A stretch of 64,000 nucleotides of DNA from Multifurca ochricompacta (lineage: Eukaryota > Basidiomycota > Agaricomycetes > Russulales > Russulaceae), in NCBI GenBank assembly GCA_022496185.1, contig WTXG01000061.1:62001-126000 (forward strand), in the 5' to 3' direction. The translations under genes were made by a program, and so were the position numbers. Positions 1-12,321 of the stretch are shown here, piece after piece (within the stretch, counting starts at the first letter, position 1; every line of letters starts with the position of its first letter). The notes under the pieces are model-generated. The model was not told the origin of the DNA. It did no database searches and saw nothing but the letters and a program-made list of their open reading frames with translations.

Positions 1-234
1 ACCCCCAAGTCGTGAAGCGCTCCTTGCCACGGGTGCGGGTTTATACGGACGTGGATCGGGCTGATGTTTCCCGTCTACAAGCGGATCGGGGGGCGGTGAA
101 GAAAAGGGCGGGACATCAACTGGTGTCACTGGCTCTGAAGATGACGGAGAACTGGCGTTGCTAATAGGATCGCTGGGAGAAAGTTCGGGTACCGTCAAGT
201 GGTTAAGTGAGACCTGCTCAGCTGCGGGAATGTC
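1..234 (-). CDS. Partial Ser/Pro-rich exon running off the left edge
   Basis: The minus strand is open from a possible 3' splice site (ACACAG just above position 234) to the window edge, about 78 codons. The product is rich in Pro, Ser, Asp and Glu, as in a disordered linker, and no domain is visible. A CTAAT branch-like sequence lies just before the splice site. The plus strand has a competing 53-codon open stretch ending at 164. I prefer the minus strand because its composition looks coding and because a divergent arrangement with the NLR gene at 849 is natural. Function unknown. Confidence 0.35.
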
Positions 235-848
235 CTGTGTACCATGAATTAGATCGAGAAAATGAGGCGCGGAAAATGAGCAGAACTTGCAATATGAGGG
301 GGAGGATGCATGTTAAGATGAATCACGGTTCCAGCGAGTGTTTTGCAAAGACGTAGATCAGGGTATTATAGCGAGGAATAGAAACTTGGCCTGGAATTCA
401 AGTCTTCAAGGGGAGGCTGTCAGCCCCTCACTGACACCAGCACCCAATGACTTCATAGAACTCTCTTCCATCAAGGTGATTGTTTGTTCATTGTGTACTT
501 GGGATGAAAGTGTTGAACATTCCCCAAGTTCGTGTTTTGGTATCGAATTTGAATTTGAATTTGCATCTCGCAATACAACGCAAAGCCTTCATTTCTCAGC
601 TGTCGCCCAGCCGATCCTATTCCTTACGATGTTTTTTCGGTTTCGATTGTCCTGCGCTGGCTCGGGCTCCATTCATGATTTTTATGACAATGAACGTTAT
701 CACAATTAGAGGTCCTGCGCGCCTGTCAATTACAATCCAACACAAGGCAGTGCACGTGTGCCCACCGTTGTATTGATAGGTCCTTAAAGATGATCTTAAC
801 CGACCGAGCTCGTTATCATCCCTTCAGCGCGACGCGATTTCTTGATCC
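235..848. other. Spacer upstream of NLR1
   Basis: About 0.6 kb between the possible minus-strand exon and the first NLR gene. Short reading frames occur, but none has conserved features or splice structure that I can support. It probably holds the promoter of NLR1. Confidence 0.4.
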
Positions 849-3800
849 ATGTCCAAGACACTCCCAGCGACCACCTCATGCTCAAATTTCCAATCTGTCT
901 TTAATGCCGCCTTGAAAGCATACGAGAAGCAGACGAAGAAGGACCTTCTCGCGCATCCGCTCGCCGCCCAGTTGCAAGCCTGCAAGTCTCCTGGAGCTAT
1001 TCTGGAGGTACTCCACGAGAAAGTCCAAGAGTTCGACCAATCTCAGAATGAGGATGAGAGGTTGGCGAGGTGGTTGAACCCGACCGTGAATGTCCTCTGT
1101 GCGTTTTCCGCGGCGCTTGGAGAAGGTGTTGGCCTCGTGAGTCCTCCGAGTCCCAGACAAAGGGTCGTCGTCAATCCACACTCTGACATTCACCTTCCCT
1201 AGGTATTTTCACCTGCCAAAGTGATATTTGCTGGTGTTGGCGTCCTTCTTCTGGTCAGTCTTTTCGTCGATCCTACCCATTCATACGAATCGTTGTAACG
1301 TGGCAGTTTATCAGGCGGCTAAGGACGTTGCTGCTAGCCGAGACGCGCTCGTTGATCTCTTCGAGCGCATCGAGAACTTCTTCAAACGCCTCGAGATGTA
1401 CATAGAAGTACCACCAACTACAGCGATGACGGACATCATCGTAAAGATAATGGTCGAGGTACTCTCAATCCTTGCCATCGCGACAAAGGAGATCAAGCAG
1501 GGACGAACGAGTGAGTTTATCCTCAGTTTGTATCTATCTTTGCTCATCTACATTCAGAGAAATATATCAAAAAGCTTGTAGGAAGGACAGATATCGAAGA
1601 TGCGCTGACGCGGCTGGACAAGCTGACACACGAAGAGGCTCGGATGGCGACTGCTCAAGTCCTGAAGGCCACTCATGAACTTGGCGTAAATGTAAATGTC
1701 GTCGACAACAAAGTGCAAGGTGTTAATGACAAGGTGAAAATATTAATTGACGGTGCGCAGCGCATGTTCCGGTTCTTGCTGAAGCCTACTCTGAACTCTA
1801 TGAGGCTAGATAGCAAGGACGCCAAGGCAATCATGCAACAGACAGCAAACAAACTAGACGAAGAGAAACGTTCGTTATGTCCTATTACCCCCCGTGTTTG
1901 TAGTCTCGAATAACTGCGCAGGAAACCAACTGCAATTGGATCTTCGAACATGGCTTTGCCCACCAAATCCATCAACAAATCACAACATTGCGTGCAGTGC
2001 TCATCACGAAGGAACGGCGGAGTGGTTCTTCAAAGGCAGTATCTTCAAGGAGTGGAAGTCGTTTGGCTCACTCTTGTGGATCCATGGAAAACGTACGTTT
2101 CCTCGTACTACCCACGGGAGTTGACAATCCCTTATGATTTCATATCCTCGTAGCGGGTTCTGGGAAAAGCATCCTCTGGTTCGTTGTTCTCATCATGCTT
2201 TTGGTCGCAGGGGTGTACTTATATCACGAGTTAGTTCAGCGCTTATACAGGACATCATGGCCCTGCGTGATGCTGGATTAGCATCCATGGCTTATTTTTA
2301 CTGCGATTTCAGGGACAGCGATAAGCAAAGCCGCCGCAACTTGCTCAATTCCCTTCTCATCCAGCTTTCCGCTCGCTCAGACCTTTGCTGCGACATACTT
2401 TCCCGTATTTATTCCTCACACGACAAAGGCGCACAGAAGCCCAATGAAGACGTACTAATACAATGTTTGAAAGACATGCTCTCACTCCATCATATGGGCC
2501 CAATTTACATTATCGTGGATGCACTCGACGAGTGTCCAAACACTCTGGGGATTCCATCTCCGCGGGAACAGGTCCTTCAACTTGTAAAGGAGCTCGTTAG
2601 CCTTCACCATCCAAATCTTCATTTATGTGTCACCAGTCGTCCAGAAGTGGACATTCGCGCTACCCTTGAGCCCTTGGCACCTCATGCTGTGTCTCTTCAC
2701 GACCAAAATGGACAAAAACAGGATATTGTTGACTACGTTCGCTCTGTTGTCTACTCAGACTCGGAAATAATGATGAAAAGATGGAGGGCTGAGGATAAAA
2801 ATCTGGTTATCGAGACGCTCTCAGAAAGAGCAGATGGAATGTAAGAACGCCATGTTATACTCACATTACTCACTCATGCCATACAGGTTTCGATGGGTTT
2901 TCTGCCAGCTGGAGGTACTGCGCCATTGTTTTCCACCAAGCGTGCGGCGCTTCCTTGACGAATTGCCCGATTCTCTGGACGAGACCTACGAGCGCGTCCT
3001 GAAGGAAATCAAGAAGACGAACCGAGAGCACGCTCATCGGCTCTTGCAATGCGTCGCGGTGGCCGTTCGACCTCTTCGTGTCGAGGAACTGGCCGAAGTC
3101 CTTGCAGTTGATTTTGACGACGCCGAGGGGATCCCGAAGTTGAATCCTGATTGGCGCTGGGAGGATCAAGAACAGGCCGTCATTTCCGCATGTTCCAGTC
3201 TGATCACTGTCGTCCAATCCGACGGGTCCAGCGTCGTGCAGTTTTCCACTTCTCCGTAAAGGAATTCTTGACGTCGGATCGCCTTGCCAATTCAAGTTGG
3301 GATGTTTCGCGCTATTGGATTGTTCTTGAGCGTGCCCATACCATGTTGCTCAATCCTGTCTCGGCGTTCTACTCTGCTTGGACGGATTCAGTGACAAAGA
3401 TATGGTCAAACGTTTCCCTCTGGCCGAATATGCTGCCCAATACTGGGTCAATCATGCCCAGTTCGAAAATGTGTCATCACGCATAGAAGATGGGATGAAG
3501 CGCCTCTTTGACCCCGACAGACCACACTTTGAAAACTGGGTTTCGGTTTACAACATAGACTTTTGTTGGGGTGATTTTGGGAAACAAAAAGGGGAACCGG
3601 TAACCCCTTTATATCATGCGGCACTATGCGGATTATATGACCTAGCGGAACATCTTATCCTCATGCATCCACATCTTGTGAATGCTAAGAGTGGTCTCAA
3701 CAAAAGTCCTCTGGTGGCAGCGGTGAACAAGAAATACTTCAAGGTTGCCGAGTTACTGCATCTGCATGGCGCAGTTGTGGACGTTCGGGGTTTTTGGAAC

Positions 3801-4279
3801 CGCACTCCGCTGCATGAAGCATCAGTCACGGGAGTGTTGAAATTGTGCAATGGCTACTTGACCACGGGGCAGATGTAAACTCACAACAGGAGAGTGACCA
3901 CACTCCCCTACATCTGGCGGCGGTGCATGGACACCTTGAAGTTTCCGGTATACTAATCAAGCACAACGCGAGCATCAACACCCGGGATGACAAGGATAGA
4001 ACTCCACTGCATCGCGCATCAGAATGCTACCGCTCAGAGACTGATTACGCTAGTCTTGTGCGCTTACTATTGGAGCACGGTGCGGATACGGACGTGCGGG
4101 ACAAGAGTGGTTCAACGCCACTACACCGGGCGTCATCCGTCGAGGTAGTGCGGCTGCTCCTAGAGCATGGTGCGGATGTGGATGCGAAAGATAATGAAGG
4201 AGAGACACCATCCCAGGAAGCATCGAGGAAAGAGCGGGTCGAAATTGTACAACTCCTATCGGAACGGCATGCTGGGTGA
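849..4279 (+). pseudogene. NLR1: Goodbye-NACHT-ankyrin protein, three one-base frameshifts
   Basis: Exons by comparison with the paralogues: 849-1136, 1203-1253, 1315-1510, 1558-1752, 1810-1869, 1922-2092, 2154-2178, 2235-2840 and 2887-4279. Order of domains: an N-terminal helical Goodbye domain (exons 1-3), a linker, a NACHT ATPase with P-loop GKPGSGKS split over exons 6-7, Walker B IVDALDEC and the downstream VTSRPE motif in exon 8, then about seven ankyrin repeats in exon 9. Proteins of this family are STAND NTPases thought to sense non-self and trigger responses or cell death; ankyrins are the sensor part. Splice signals are all intact. Exon 9 changes frame three times, near 3247 (CCC read as CC), near 3350-3378 and near 3840 (GG read as G), each a one-base loss. 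It is either a young pseudogene or an intact gene with base-calling errors; the restored length would be about 995 residues. Confidence 0.85.
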
Positions 4280-4479
4280 GCGCAGCGTGTGGCATAATAT
4301 GTGGGGGTTCTCTGCGGGGACAAGGACCTAGCTATAAAATCTGTCGACTGTTATGTGGGGGCTCCATTGTGAATAGTTTTAGTTTGTATGGTTCTTGATA
4401 TCTGTGCTTCAGGTATAAGGTGTATATATATCACGATAGTCTTTTTAGGCCCTCCAGGCGTCCTAGAATTTTGTTTTGT
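4280..4479. other. 3' flank of NLR1
   Basis: Short AT-rich flank with no gene; it leads directly into the first copy of the dispersed tRNA-headed repeat. Confidence 0.4.
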
Positions 4480-5116
4480 TTTGTATGCCCTGCGGGCGTT
4501 AAGCATGAAACCTTCGACTGTCGCCACCCCTGGTTTGAACTCGCTTCTCCTCTCTTAGAATATTTCTGACATTATTTGGTTTTAGTTCAAACACACCTTG
4601 TTATATCACAAAACGATGCAACGTGCGACTAGTTTTTTTAGTTTTTATTTACATACAGCACGTTCCGGACCGCTTATCCGTCCATTCCTTACAACCAGTT
4701 TCCTCTCCGTCACCTCTCCATCTTATTGCTATTTCACCTCTCCATCTTTATTGGCTGGTCTCCTATTATCCAAATTCACTCTCTACGGCTTGATTCTTGA
4801 TATACTACTCCTTCACAATCTGGACTCTCAATAAGTTTATAAAGGTATCTACAATGCTTGTAGTAGAGCCAGCGAACCAGCAATCTAGCATTCTCTCTCT
4901 TTCTTTTCTCTTGTGTGCTAGAGAGCTTCTTGACGATGTCAAGCGCAAGGTCAAATGGAACCAGCAAGTAGCGTATTCGCAAGTACAAGCACGGCATACC
5001 CTCGTTCGAAGTCACAGTTAACTCGGGGCTCCCTCTTCTCTCTCTTATCTCCCCTGTCTCTCTCTTTTTGGGAGCACACTTTGCCTCGCACTCACCGTGG
5101 ATTGGATCCGTACACC
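4480..5116 (+). repeat. Dispersed tRNA-headed (SINE-like) repeat, copy 1
   Basis: First of four related copies in the window. The head carries a sequence like a pol III B box (GGTTTGAACTC, 4532-4542) preceded by a diverged D-arm-like stretch (GCGGGCGTTAAGCATG). The body contains a shared TATAAAGGTATCTACAAT segment near 4839 and a shared CAAGCGCAAGGTCAAAYGGAAC segment, described here only as present near 4940. The 3' end is conserved in all copies as a GATCCGTACA-like sequence near 5107-5116. No protein is encoded. The boundaries are estimated by comparing copies. Confidence 0.7.
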
Positions 5117-5594
5117 CTGTTTGTATGTGGTTTTATTTACTTCCTAGTTGCAGAAGTCTACAGACACTGGGCCTGTTCAAAAAGTAGGAGCGGATGAGTC
5201 GGTCCGGGTGGAGCATAACCGGAGGCGAGACCGATGCCGCTGGGAATGCCCGGGATGTCGTGCAACGTTCAATTCATTCCTCAGTTCATAACTTGAAACC
5301 ATCATGCGTTTATACAGCCAGCCTTCAATTTGTTCAAACTTACAAATTAATAGTCATCGTCATGACCAGGCTACTACAAGATTGTACAAGTAATACCTTT
5401 TTCGCGACGTTGTCACGAACTATAAATGGTAACACCGTAATCTCAACACCCAGTTGATGTATAATAATTGCCCCACTTATGGACCAATCTATGCTGTCAT
5501 CCAATTTTGGCGCGACACTGTATTATATGGATCAGAAACGGGGATTATGCCTTACAACGCATATGATATCAAGATGAACATTTTATTCACGAGG
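5117..5594. other. Spacer between repeat copy 1 and MFS-A
   Basis: About 0.5 kb, AT-rich, without a supported gene. It likely includes upstream control sequence for MFS-A. Confidence 0.4.
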
Positions 5595-5601
5595 TATAAA
5601 A
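5595..5601 (+). promoter_or_regulatory. TATA box of MFS-A
   Basis: TATAAAA about 50 bases upstream of the MFS-A start codon, followed by a pyrimidine-rich leader. The position is suitable for a core promoter with a short 5' leader. Assigned from sequence alone. Confidence 0.45.
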
Positions 5602-5649
5602 TGTAGCTCACTCCATTCTTCCGTTGTCCTTCTCGCTGGATCTCTTGTC

Positions 5650-7513
5650 ATGTGGGCCAAACCAGACACCAGACAGAATGATGAGAGAACTCCTCTTCAA
5701 CAGAATGTGATACTGACACCCCCGAATCCCACTCCACTGCCTAGGGCTCAGCTGTCGCCTTTGTTCCTACTGATTTTCGCTATGTCTTTGATGTCTGCAT
5801 CCGTAATTCCCTACATCAATGAGGTATGTTGTACTGATATAGTCTCAAAAACGCCGCGTGATGTCCGGTGACGCGCCCTTTCCCTCTTAGCTTATCAGTG
5901 AACTTCCAATCACCGGGGGGGACGAAAGGAAAGCTGGATACTACTCTGGTATCATCGTACGTGACTTGTTCAGAGATGTGACATGGCACGTCAATTATGC
6001 GTGCATCAGATATCACTCTACTTTGTCGGGGAAGCCACCACTGTCCTACTATGGAGCCGTCTTTCAGACTTTATCGGTCGCAAGCCTGTCCTTCTGGGTG
6101 GTACCTTAGGCTCAATAATAGCGACAGTCCTATTCGGCCTGTCCAGAACGTTTTGGGAACTAGCGGCGAGGTAATGTCTTATTCGGATGGCAACCGAATG
6201 AATTTCTGTTTTTTAACTGCTCCAAAGCCGATTTCTTGCAGGCGCACTGAATGGTAACGCTGGCGTTTTGCCGAGTATGCTGGTGGAGGTCACGGATGAG
6301 TCGAACATTGCACGGAGCATGTCGCTTCTCATCCTGGCTTGGTCTGTTAGTTTTGGTATAGGGTGCGTGGGGCCCCGGTGCCGTCATTCTACTAGTAACA
6401 TCTACCCAGCTCATTTGTGGGTGGCCGTCTTTCGCGGCCACACGACCATTGGCCTGGAGCGTTTCGTAACACCTTCTGGGTAAAGTATCCCTATTTTCTC
6501 CCTTGTGCAGTTACAAGTGCATTCGCCATTGTCTCCCTCCTCATCGTATCTATCTTTTTGAAAGAGGTACGTGCCAAAGCATCACCTTATATTACTGGTG
6601 CACTTCCCAATGTTTCCAGACCCTACACAAGCGTAATAACACAAGCAAGCCGAGATTCTATAGTGGCGACTCAAACGCGGGTTACTTACGTGACGGGGAG
6701 AGCAATATCGAGGATGAGAATAATGCCATTGTATTCCCAGGAATGGTTCAGCAGAGATCGTCTCTCCGCGCTCTCCTCACCAGGCCAGTACTACTAAGTA
6801 TTTCCATTAACGCCCTCTTCGCATTTCTTGAAATCTCCAATAATTCGCTCGTACCGTTGGTATACACAACCCCAATCAGATACGGCGGACTCGGTCTGGA
6901 CCCCGCGCAGATGGGCACGTTTTTAGGCGTGTTTGGGATCCTGAACGGCGCATTTCAGTTCGCCATCTTTCCTCGCATCATGAAGTTGATGGGACTCCGT
7001 GGCTCGCTGCTGGCCTCCATGTCCTGCCTTGTTCCGGCCTTCCTCCTGTTCCCCATCAACGGCACGTACGCACGCACGCTGGCAGCGCAGATAATATCCT
7101 GTGGTTCCTTGTACTGCTTCACATGTTGATTATGGTAGGCATCAATATGGCATATAGTGAGACTTCTATTTCCTTTACTTCTACTTACTTCTCCCCTCAC
7201 CTCCCCAGTGCCTACCTTCCTCGCTGATTCGCACTTACTCCCTCCTGTCGCAGGCTGCATATTTCTATATACCTCTTCAGCAGCTCCAAAGGGTATGCTC
7301 GGTGCAACAAATGGCCTCGCGCAGACCGTCGCCTCCGTGCAGCGCTTTGTCGGGCCCACGATTGCGAGCTCGATTTTTGCCTTCTCACTGGAGAAAGAGA
7401 TACTGGGTGGGTATGGCGCGTTTTACGCACTTACCTTGTGCACATTTGCGGTGATCTGCTTCGCGTCACAATTCCCGCGCGAGGCATGGAAATCCCAGGA
7501 AGATTTGGAATAA
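5650..7513 (+). pseudogene. MFS-A: DHA1-type multidrug transporter with one frameshift
   Basis: Exons: 5650-5823, 5891-5956, 6010-6170, 6228-6362, 6410-6566, 6620-7156 and 7254-7513. The exon sizes 66, 161, 135 and 157 are identical to those of paralogues B and C. The product has alternating hydrophobic segments expected for a 12-helix Major Facilitator and the loop 2-3 signature SRLSDFIGRKPVLL, typical of proton-coupled drug exporters (DHA1 / zinc-induced-facilitator-like) in the plasma or vacuolar membrane. In exon 6 the frame breaks in the repeat CGCACGCACGCTGG (about 7072-7086). Restoring one base brings back the frame and gives the correct phase for the last intron, so a one-base loss is the simplest explanation. 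Restored length about 496 residues. Substrate unknown. Confidence 0.82.
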
Positions 7514-7821
7514 ACCAGTCATTACTACTGCACTGCATGGTGTAGCTTTTAGAGAGAGTTAAGAAAACAAACGGGAGAAACGGATTGACACCCTTCAGAA
7601 ATGAAAGAAGCACTTGAGATTGGCTTGGTGGCGAAAAATAAATAAGCAATTAGCTCGTGGGTGCAGCGCGTGTCAAGTGTGGGGAAGGAAACGTTAACCC
7701 ATCGTCATCAGTCTGACGCCGGCCGCCAACCCGCCAGCCCTCCCAATGAGTGTACACCACTGAAAATGGTGGCATACGAAGAACATCTCAGGTATGTTTG
7801 GACACTGCTTTGCCATTGTAC

Positions 7822-8380
7822 AGATCTGATCCGCGGTGAGTGCGAGGCAAAGTGTTCCCGAGAGGAGAGAGGTAGAAGAGAGAGTAGAAGGAGTCCCTGA
7901 GATAACTGAGATTTCTAAGGAGGGTGTATCGTGCTTTGAACTGATGCGAATCTACTGCTTGCTGGTTCCGTTTGACCATGTGCTCAATGTCGTCAAGAAA
8001 TTTTTTAGCACCCAAAACAAATATAGAGAAAGGGGAGAAATGCCGTTTGATTTCTGCTTCTGTTGGCTCACTGGCTGGTCTACTACAAGCATTGTATGTA
8101 CCCTTATATACTTGCAGAGACCTAGATATGAAGCAGAAAGAGGGTGGTTAGGATTGAAAGAAGATAAGGTGAGATGATGCCAGGCAATAAAGGTGGAGAT
8201 GATGTAGACGGAGAGGTGAAAAACCTGGCAATTAAGACGGGGAGGTGGTGAAACTTGTGTAAGGAATGGACGAGCATGCGGCCCGGAATGCAAATGATAA
8301 GATATGCGAAACTAGATCATAAGTGCAGGAGAGGCGATAGCTGGCTGTTTCATGCTCAACGCCCGAGCCATCCTTACACC
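7822..8380 (-). repeat. Dispersed tRNA-headed (SINE-like) repeat, copy 2
   Basis: Inverted copy of the repeat at 4480-5116. Its head lies at the right end, with the A-box-like sequence TGGCTCGGGCG (minus strand, 8360-8370) followed by TTGAGCATGAAAC. The B-box region seen in copies 1 and 3 is missing or diverged. The other end is GATCTGATCCGCGGTGAG-like near 7824. It lies directly downstream of MFS-A, exactly as copy 4 lies downstream of MFS-B. Confidence 0.7.
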
Positions 8381-8859
8381 ATCGTGCAGCAAAGGTGGAT
8401 TCCCAAGATGACAAGAGCCCCACGCCATTGCACCCAGTCTAGGATGGATCAACGTCAATGTTGTGCTTCACCCCAAAATGGTAAATCATGGTAAATCAGT
8501 AGTAATCAGTACATCTAGGCTTATCTAAGTATTGTCTACATCTCTACTTCTCGCTCGCCCTAATACTGTGAGTCGCTCTCACTCATTACCATATTGTGAG
8601 ATGCGTGCGCGGTGTGAAGTTGACGCAACTACCGGTGGTGATACAAGACAAGCGAGGGTGAGACGCTGTAAAGTACATTAAACTTTGCTATCAAGAACGA
8701 CCAATAGAAAAAAGTTCCGTGAGTCACGTAGTTTAGCTCAACCACTCCAAATAGTGGATCAGTGACTTTCCGAAAGTAAAGTCGTACAGAGCCGAAAATA
8801 CATCAATCGAGAAAAGAGTGTACCAATGAAGGGAGGACTGATTCCATAGATACTACAAG
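8381..8859. other. Spacer downstream of NLR2
   Basis: About 0.5 kb without a supported gene. It contains the probable 3' flank of NLR2 (minus strand). Nothing else seen. Confidence 0.4.
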
Positions 8860-11800
8860 TTATTCTTCTTTGGCGCCGTGCTCCAACAGTGACTGTGTAA
8901 TCTCTTTGTGTCCATTCGCTGATGCTATCTGAAGTAGAGTCTTGCCTTCCAATATAACATGCACATCAGCACCCTGCTCAAGGAGGTAACGAGCAATCGC
9001 CACGCGTGGAGTCCCCTTCACTGCCAGATGTAAGGCAGTCTCTTCATTCCTGGTCACCGCATTTATGTCCGCTCCGCGCTCGAGAATCATCTTGACAACC
9101 TCGAGATCGTCCACTTCCGTTGCCATGTGCAACGGAGTCCACCCATGGCTGCACAAGGACTTTACATCGGCACCAGAGCGGACTAGCAAATGCGTAACTT
9201 CGATTTTTCCGTCAATGAATGCCCCATCTAACGGCTCGTCGCCTTCACTATCACGTGAATTAGTGTCAGCGCCGTGGTCAAGCAGCAACTGCACAATCTC
9301 GACGCCTCCCTCTTTTGATCCCACATGCAATGGGGTCTTGCCATATTCGTTTTTCGCGTTCACCTCTGCCCCGCATTGAATCAGCAGCCGAGCGACATCA
9401 ACGTACCCTTTAGACGATGCTGCGTGTAACGGAGTTCCATAAAAACCACAACTAGCTTGAACATCCTGCGGGTGCATAGCTATGAGGCGTTCTGCAAGAC
9501 CAGGGAGACCACATAAAGCGGCGCAGTACAAAGGGGTTGCCGTGGGTTGCGATGGATGTGTCTCGAGATTGGACGTCGATCGGTTTCGCCTCTTCTCTAT
9601 GTCATGGATCCAAACCCAGACTTTAAAGTGTGGTTTGCTTTTGTCAAAAAGGTGTTCAATGCTATCTTGTGTCCGTGCTGATACCTTCCCGAATCGAGCG
9701 TGATCAACCCAGTTCTCGGCAGCGTAAAAGGCCAGAGGGAAATTCTTCAAGCCGTCTTTGTCAACTTGGTCATCCAAATTAAGCAAGATAGTTAGGCAAG
9801 CCCGTGCGAGGATAGTGTGCGCGGGTTCGAGCGGGATATGGTATCGTGAGGCATTTTTGACCCCTCTGATGGCGAGGCGATTCGATATCAAGAACTCCTT
9901 CACCGAGAAGTGCGAAAACTGTACGACTCGTGAATCTTCGGATTCGACGACTGCGATTAGACTCGAACACGCAGACAGGACTGCATCTTCTGCATCTTCC
10001 GGGCGCCAGCCGGCCAAAAGCTTGCAACTTTCCCCCTGGTCAAATTGAATCGCAAAGATCTCTGCGAGTTCGTCAACGCGAAGCGGGCGAACAGACCCAA
10101 TTAAGCATTGAAATAGTCGATGTGCGTGCTCCCATTTCTCCTCGGGAATTCCGACAAGCGTGCGCTCGTATGTTTCGTCCAAGGTCACGGGAAGCTCATC
10201 CAGAGCGAGGCGGATACTCGCTGGAATACACCGCCGTAGCGTGTCAAGCTGGCAAAATACCCATCGAAACCTGAAAGACAGAATGAATAGCTTATCCAAG
10301 GGGCAGAGAAATATACCCTACATCCCATCAGCTTTTTCTGACAGCGTCTTTATCACCAGTTCCTTATCTTCCTCTCGCCATCTCCGCATTGCTCTGTCAG
10401 ATTGAACGAAAGCTCTGACGTAGCTGACGATATCCTCCTTTTGTCCGCATTCATCGTGAAGGGAGAAGCGGCAAGGCGTTAAAGGCTCGAGTACAGTTCG
10501 GATGTCCTGTTCAGGGCGACTGGTGATGCATATACGTAGATTCGGATAGCGTAGATTGACAAGGTCCTCTATGAGATTGAGGACCCTCTCGCGAGCGGAT
10601 GGAGTTCCAGTAGTATTCGGGCATTCATCTAGCGCGTCCACGATGATATAAGTTACAGGTTGTCCGGGGGTGTTAAGCATTTCCTTCAAACATTGCGCGA
10701 GTGTACCCTCACTTGGTTGTTGCGAACCATTGAGATGAGTGAAGTATAAGTGGGAGAGGATGTTCCAACAATGATTGGATTGTTCACAGAGTCGGGTGAG
10801 TATGGAGGAGAGTAAGCTGCGGGCGTCCTGCTTTCCGATATCTTTAAAGTCGAAATAGAAGTATGCCATCAAAGCTTCTCCGTTCCCTCGTAAGTACTCG
10901 ATTTCCTGGATGATTGTAGAGCTTGTGGAAAAAGTAAATTATCACATAGGGACAGAGTTAAGAAGGCAAGTACCAAAGAATGCTCTTTCCAGATCCCGCT
11001 GCGAACCCAGCAGGGAATTAATGATATGAGCAGAGAAATAAAAAGGAAACGCACGTTTCCCGTGTATCCACAAGAGAGGACCTGCCGTTTTCCATTGCTT
11101 ATAAGTGTCTCCACGAGTAAACCACCCTGCAGTTCCGTCATGATGAGCGTCGCGCGCAATATTATGATTGGTCGACGGATCAGGAGGAGAGAGCCATCGT
11201 CGGAGATCCGCTCGTGATTGATTGCCTGCGGGATAAGTTCAGCGCTTTTTCCCTTCACATGAATGGGTGAGATTACTTACGGGAAATCGCTTCTGTTACT
11301 ATTTGCCATAAAATGGGGCTGAGGATTAGAGCAACAGGTGTGAAAAGTTTAGCAGACATTTACGCACCCTCTTTGACTGTGTAGGTGACCTCCTTGACCA
11401 CCTTTACATTGTCGCTGACACCCTGCGTGGCCCATTGAATCGCTTCGACTTTTTTATCCACACTGCCTGTGGCTGTCTTAATCGCCTTCACATTTCCATC
11501 GACACCGTACGCAACCTCTAGATTTTTCGCCACCACCATTCGTAACTCCTCAAGCGTCAGTTTGTCTAACCTTTGTAGCGCATCTTCGACATCTGTCCTT
11601 CCAACCAGCCTCTTCATCAATGATTCTGCTAGAATTTAAGCTAAAAGTAATATGCTAAAGGAACAGGCTCACTGATTCGCCTCTGTTTCATCTCCTTCGT
11701 TGCAAGGGAGAGGATGCAGAGAACCTCCGCCATAATTTTCCCCAGCATCTTCGTCATTTCCGCGGTGAGTGGAACCCCAGAGTAAATCTTGAGGCGGCTA

Positions 11801-12321
11801 AGGAAGCTTTCAATCCGCTCAAAGAGGTCAGCAAGAACCTCGTAGCTAGCGGTAACGTCCTTTGCCACCTGATAGATGATGTCTTACAACATCACGCGAT
11901 GAGAAACGAAGGGAGATAATTACTGTGAGAAGAACCCCAATCCCTGTAAAGATTGTCTTTGCAGGAGAGAACGTCTGTCGGGCGGACTGTTTGAACGTGA
12001 TAGCACGGCTGAACACTAAAGGCTTACCAGGCCAACGCCCTCGCCAAGTGTCCCAGAAAACAGGTACAAAATATGCACGATAGGGTTGAGCCACTTGACC
12101 AACCCCTCGTCGCCCTTCCGAATTCCATCGAGTACATCCGCTTGCTTTTGAAAGACGCCAAGGACGGCATCGGGAGAATCGCAGCTGTTTAACTCAGCGG
12201 CAAATGGATGGGCGTGGAGGTCTTGTCCAGTCTTCTTCTTATATTCTTTCGAAGCAGCATCGAATACGGATAAAAATGTAGATGAGGAGACACCGTTACT
12301 TGCGTTGCGTGTATTGGACAT
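8860..12321 (-). CDS. NLR2: Goodbye-NACHT-ankyrin protein, open reading frame
   Basis: Exons (minus strand, 5' to 3'): 12321-12028, 11974-11924, 11868-11673, 11628-11368, 11298-11281, 11225-11055, 10998-10974, 10921-10322 and 10270-8860. They sum to 3027 bases, a 1008-residue protein without a stop. The start at 12321 gives an MSNTRN N-terminus matching the position of the paralogue starts; an in-frame ATG at 12402 is possible. The protein has an N-terminal Goodbye domain, the P-loop GKPGSGKS, Walker B IIVDALDEC, ITSRPE, and seven ankyrin repeats ending in HGAKEE. It is the most diverged NLR copy, and the fifth exon would be only 18 bases. Transcribed away from NLR3 across an 865-base divergent spacer. 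Role in non-self sensing is inferred from the family. Confidence 0.87.

Noticed and set aside
1228..1581. A separate small gene at the start of NLR1
   Set aside because: This open stretch spans exons 2-3 and introns of NLR1; the paralogues show the splice layout.
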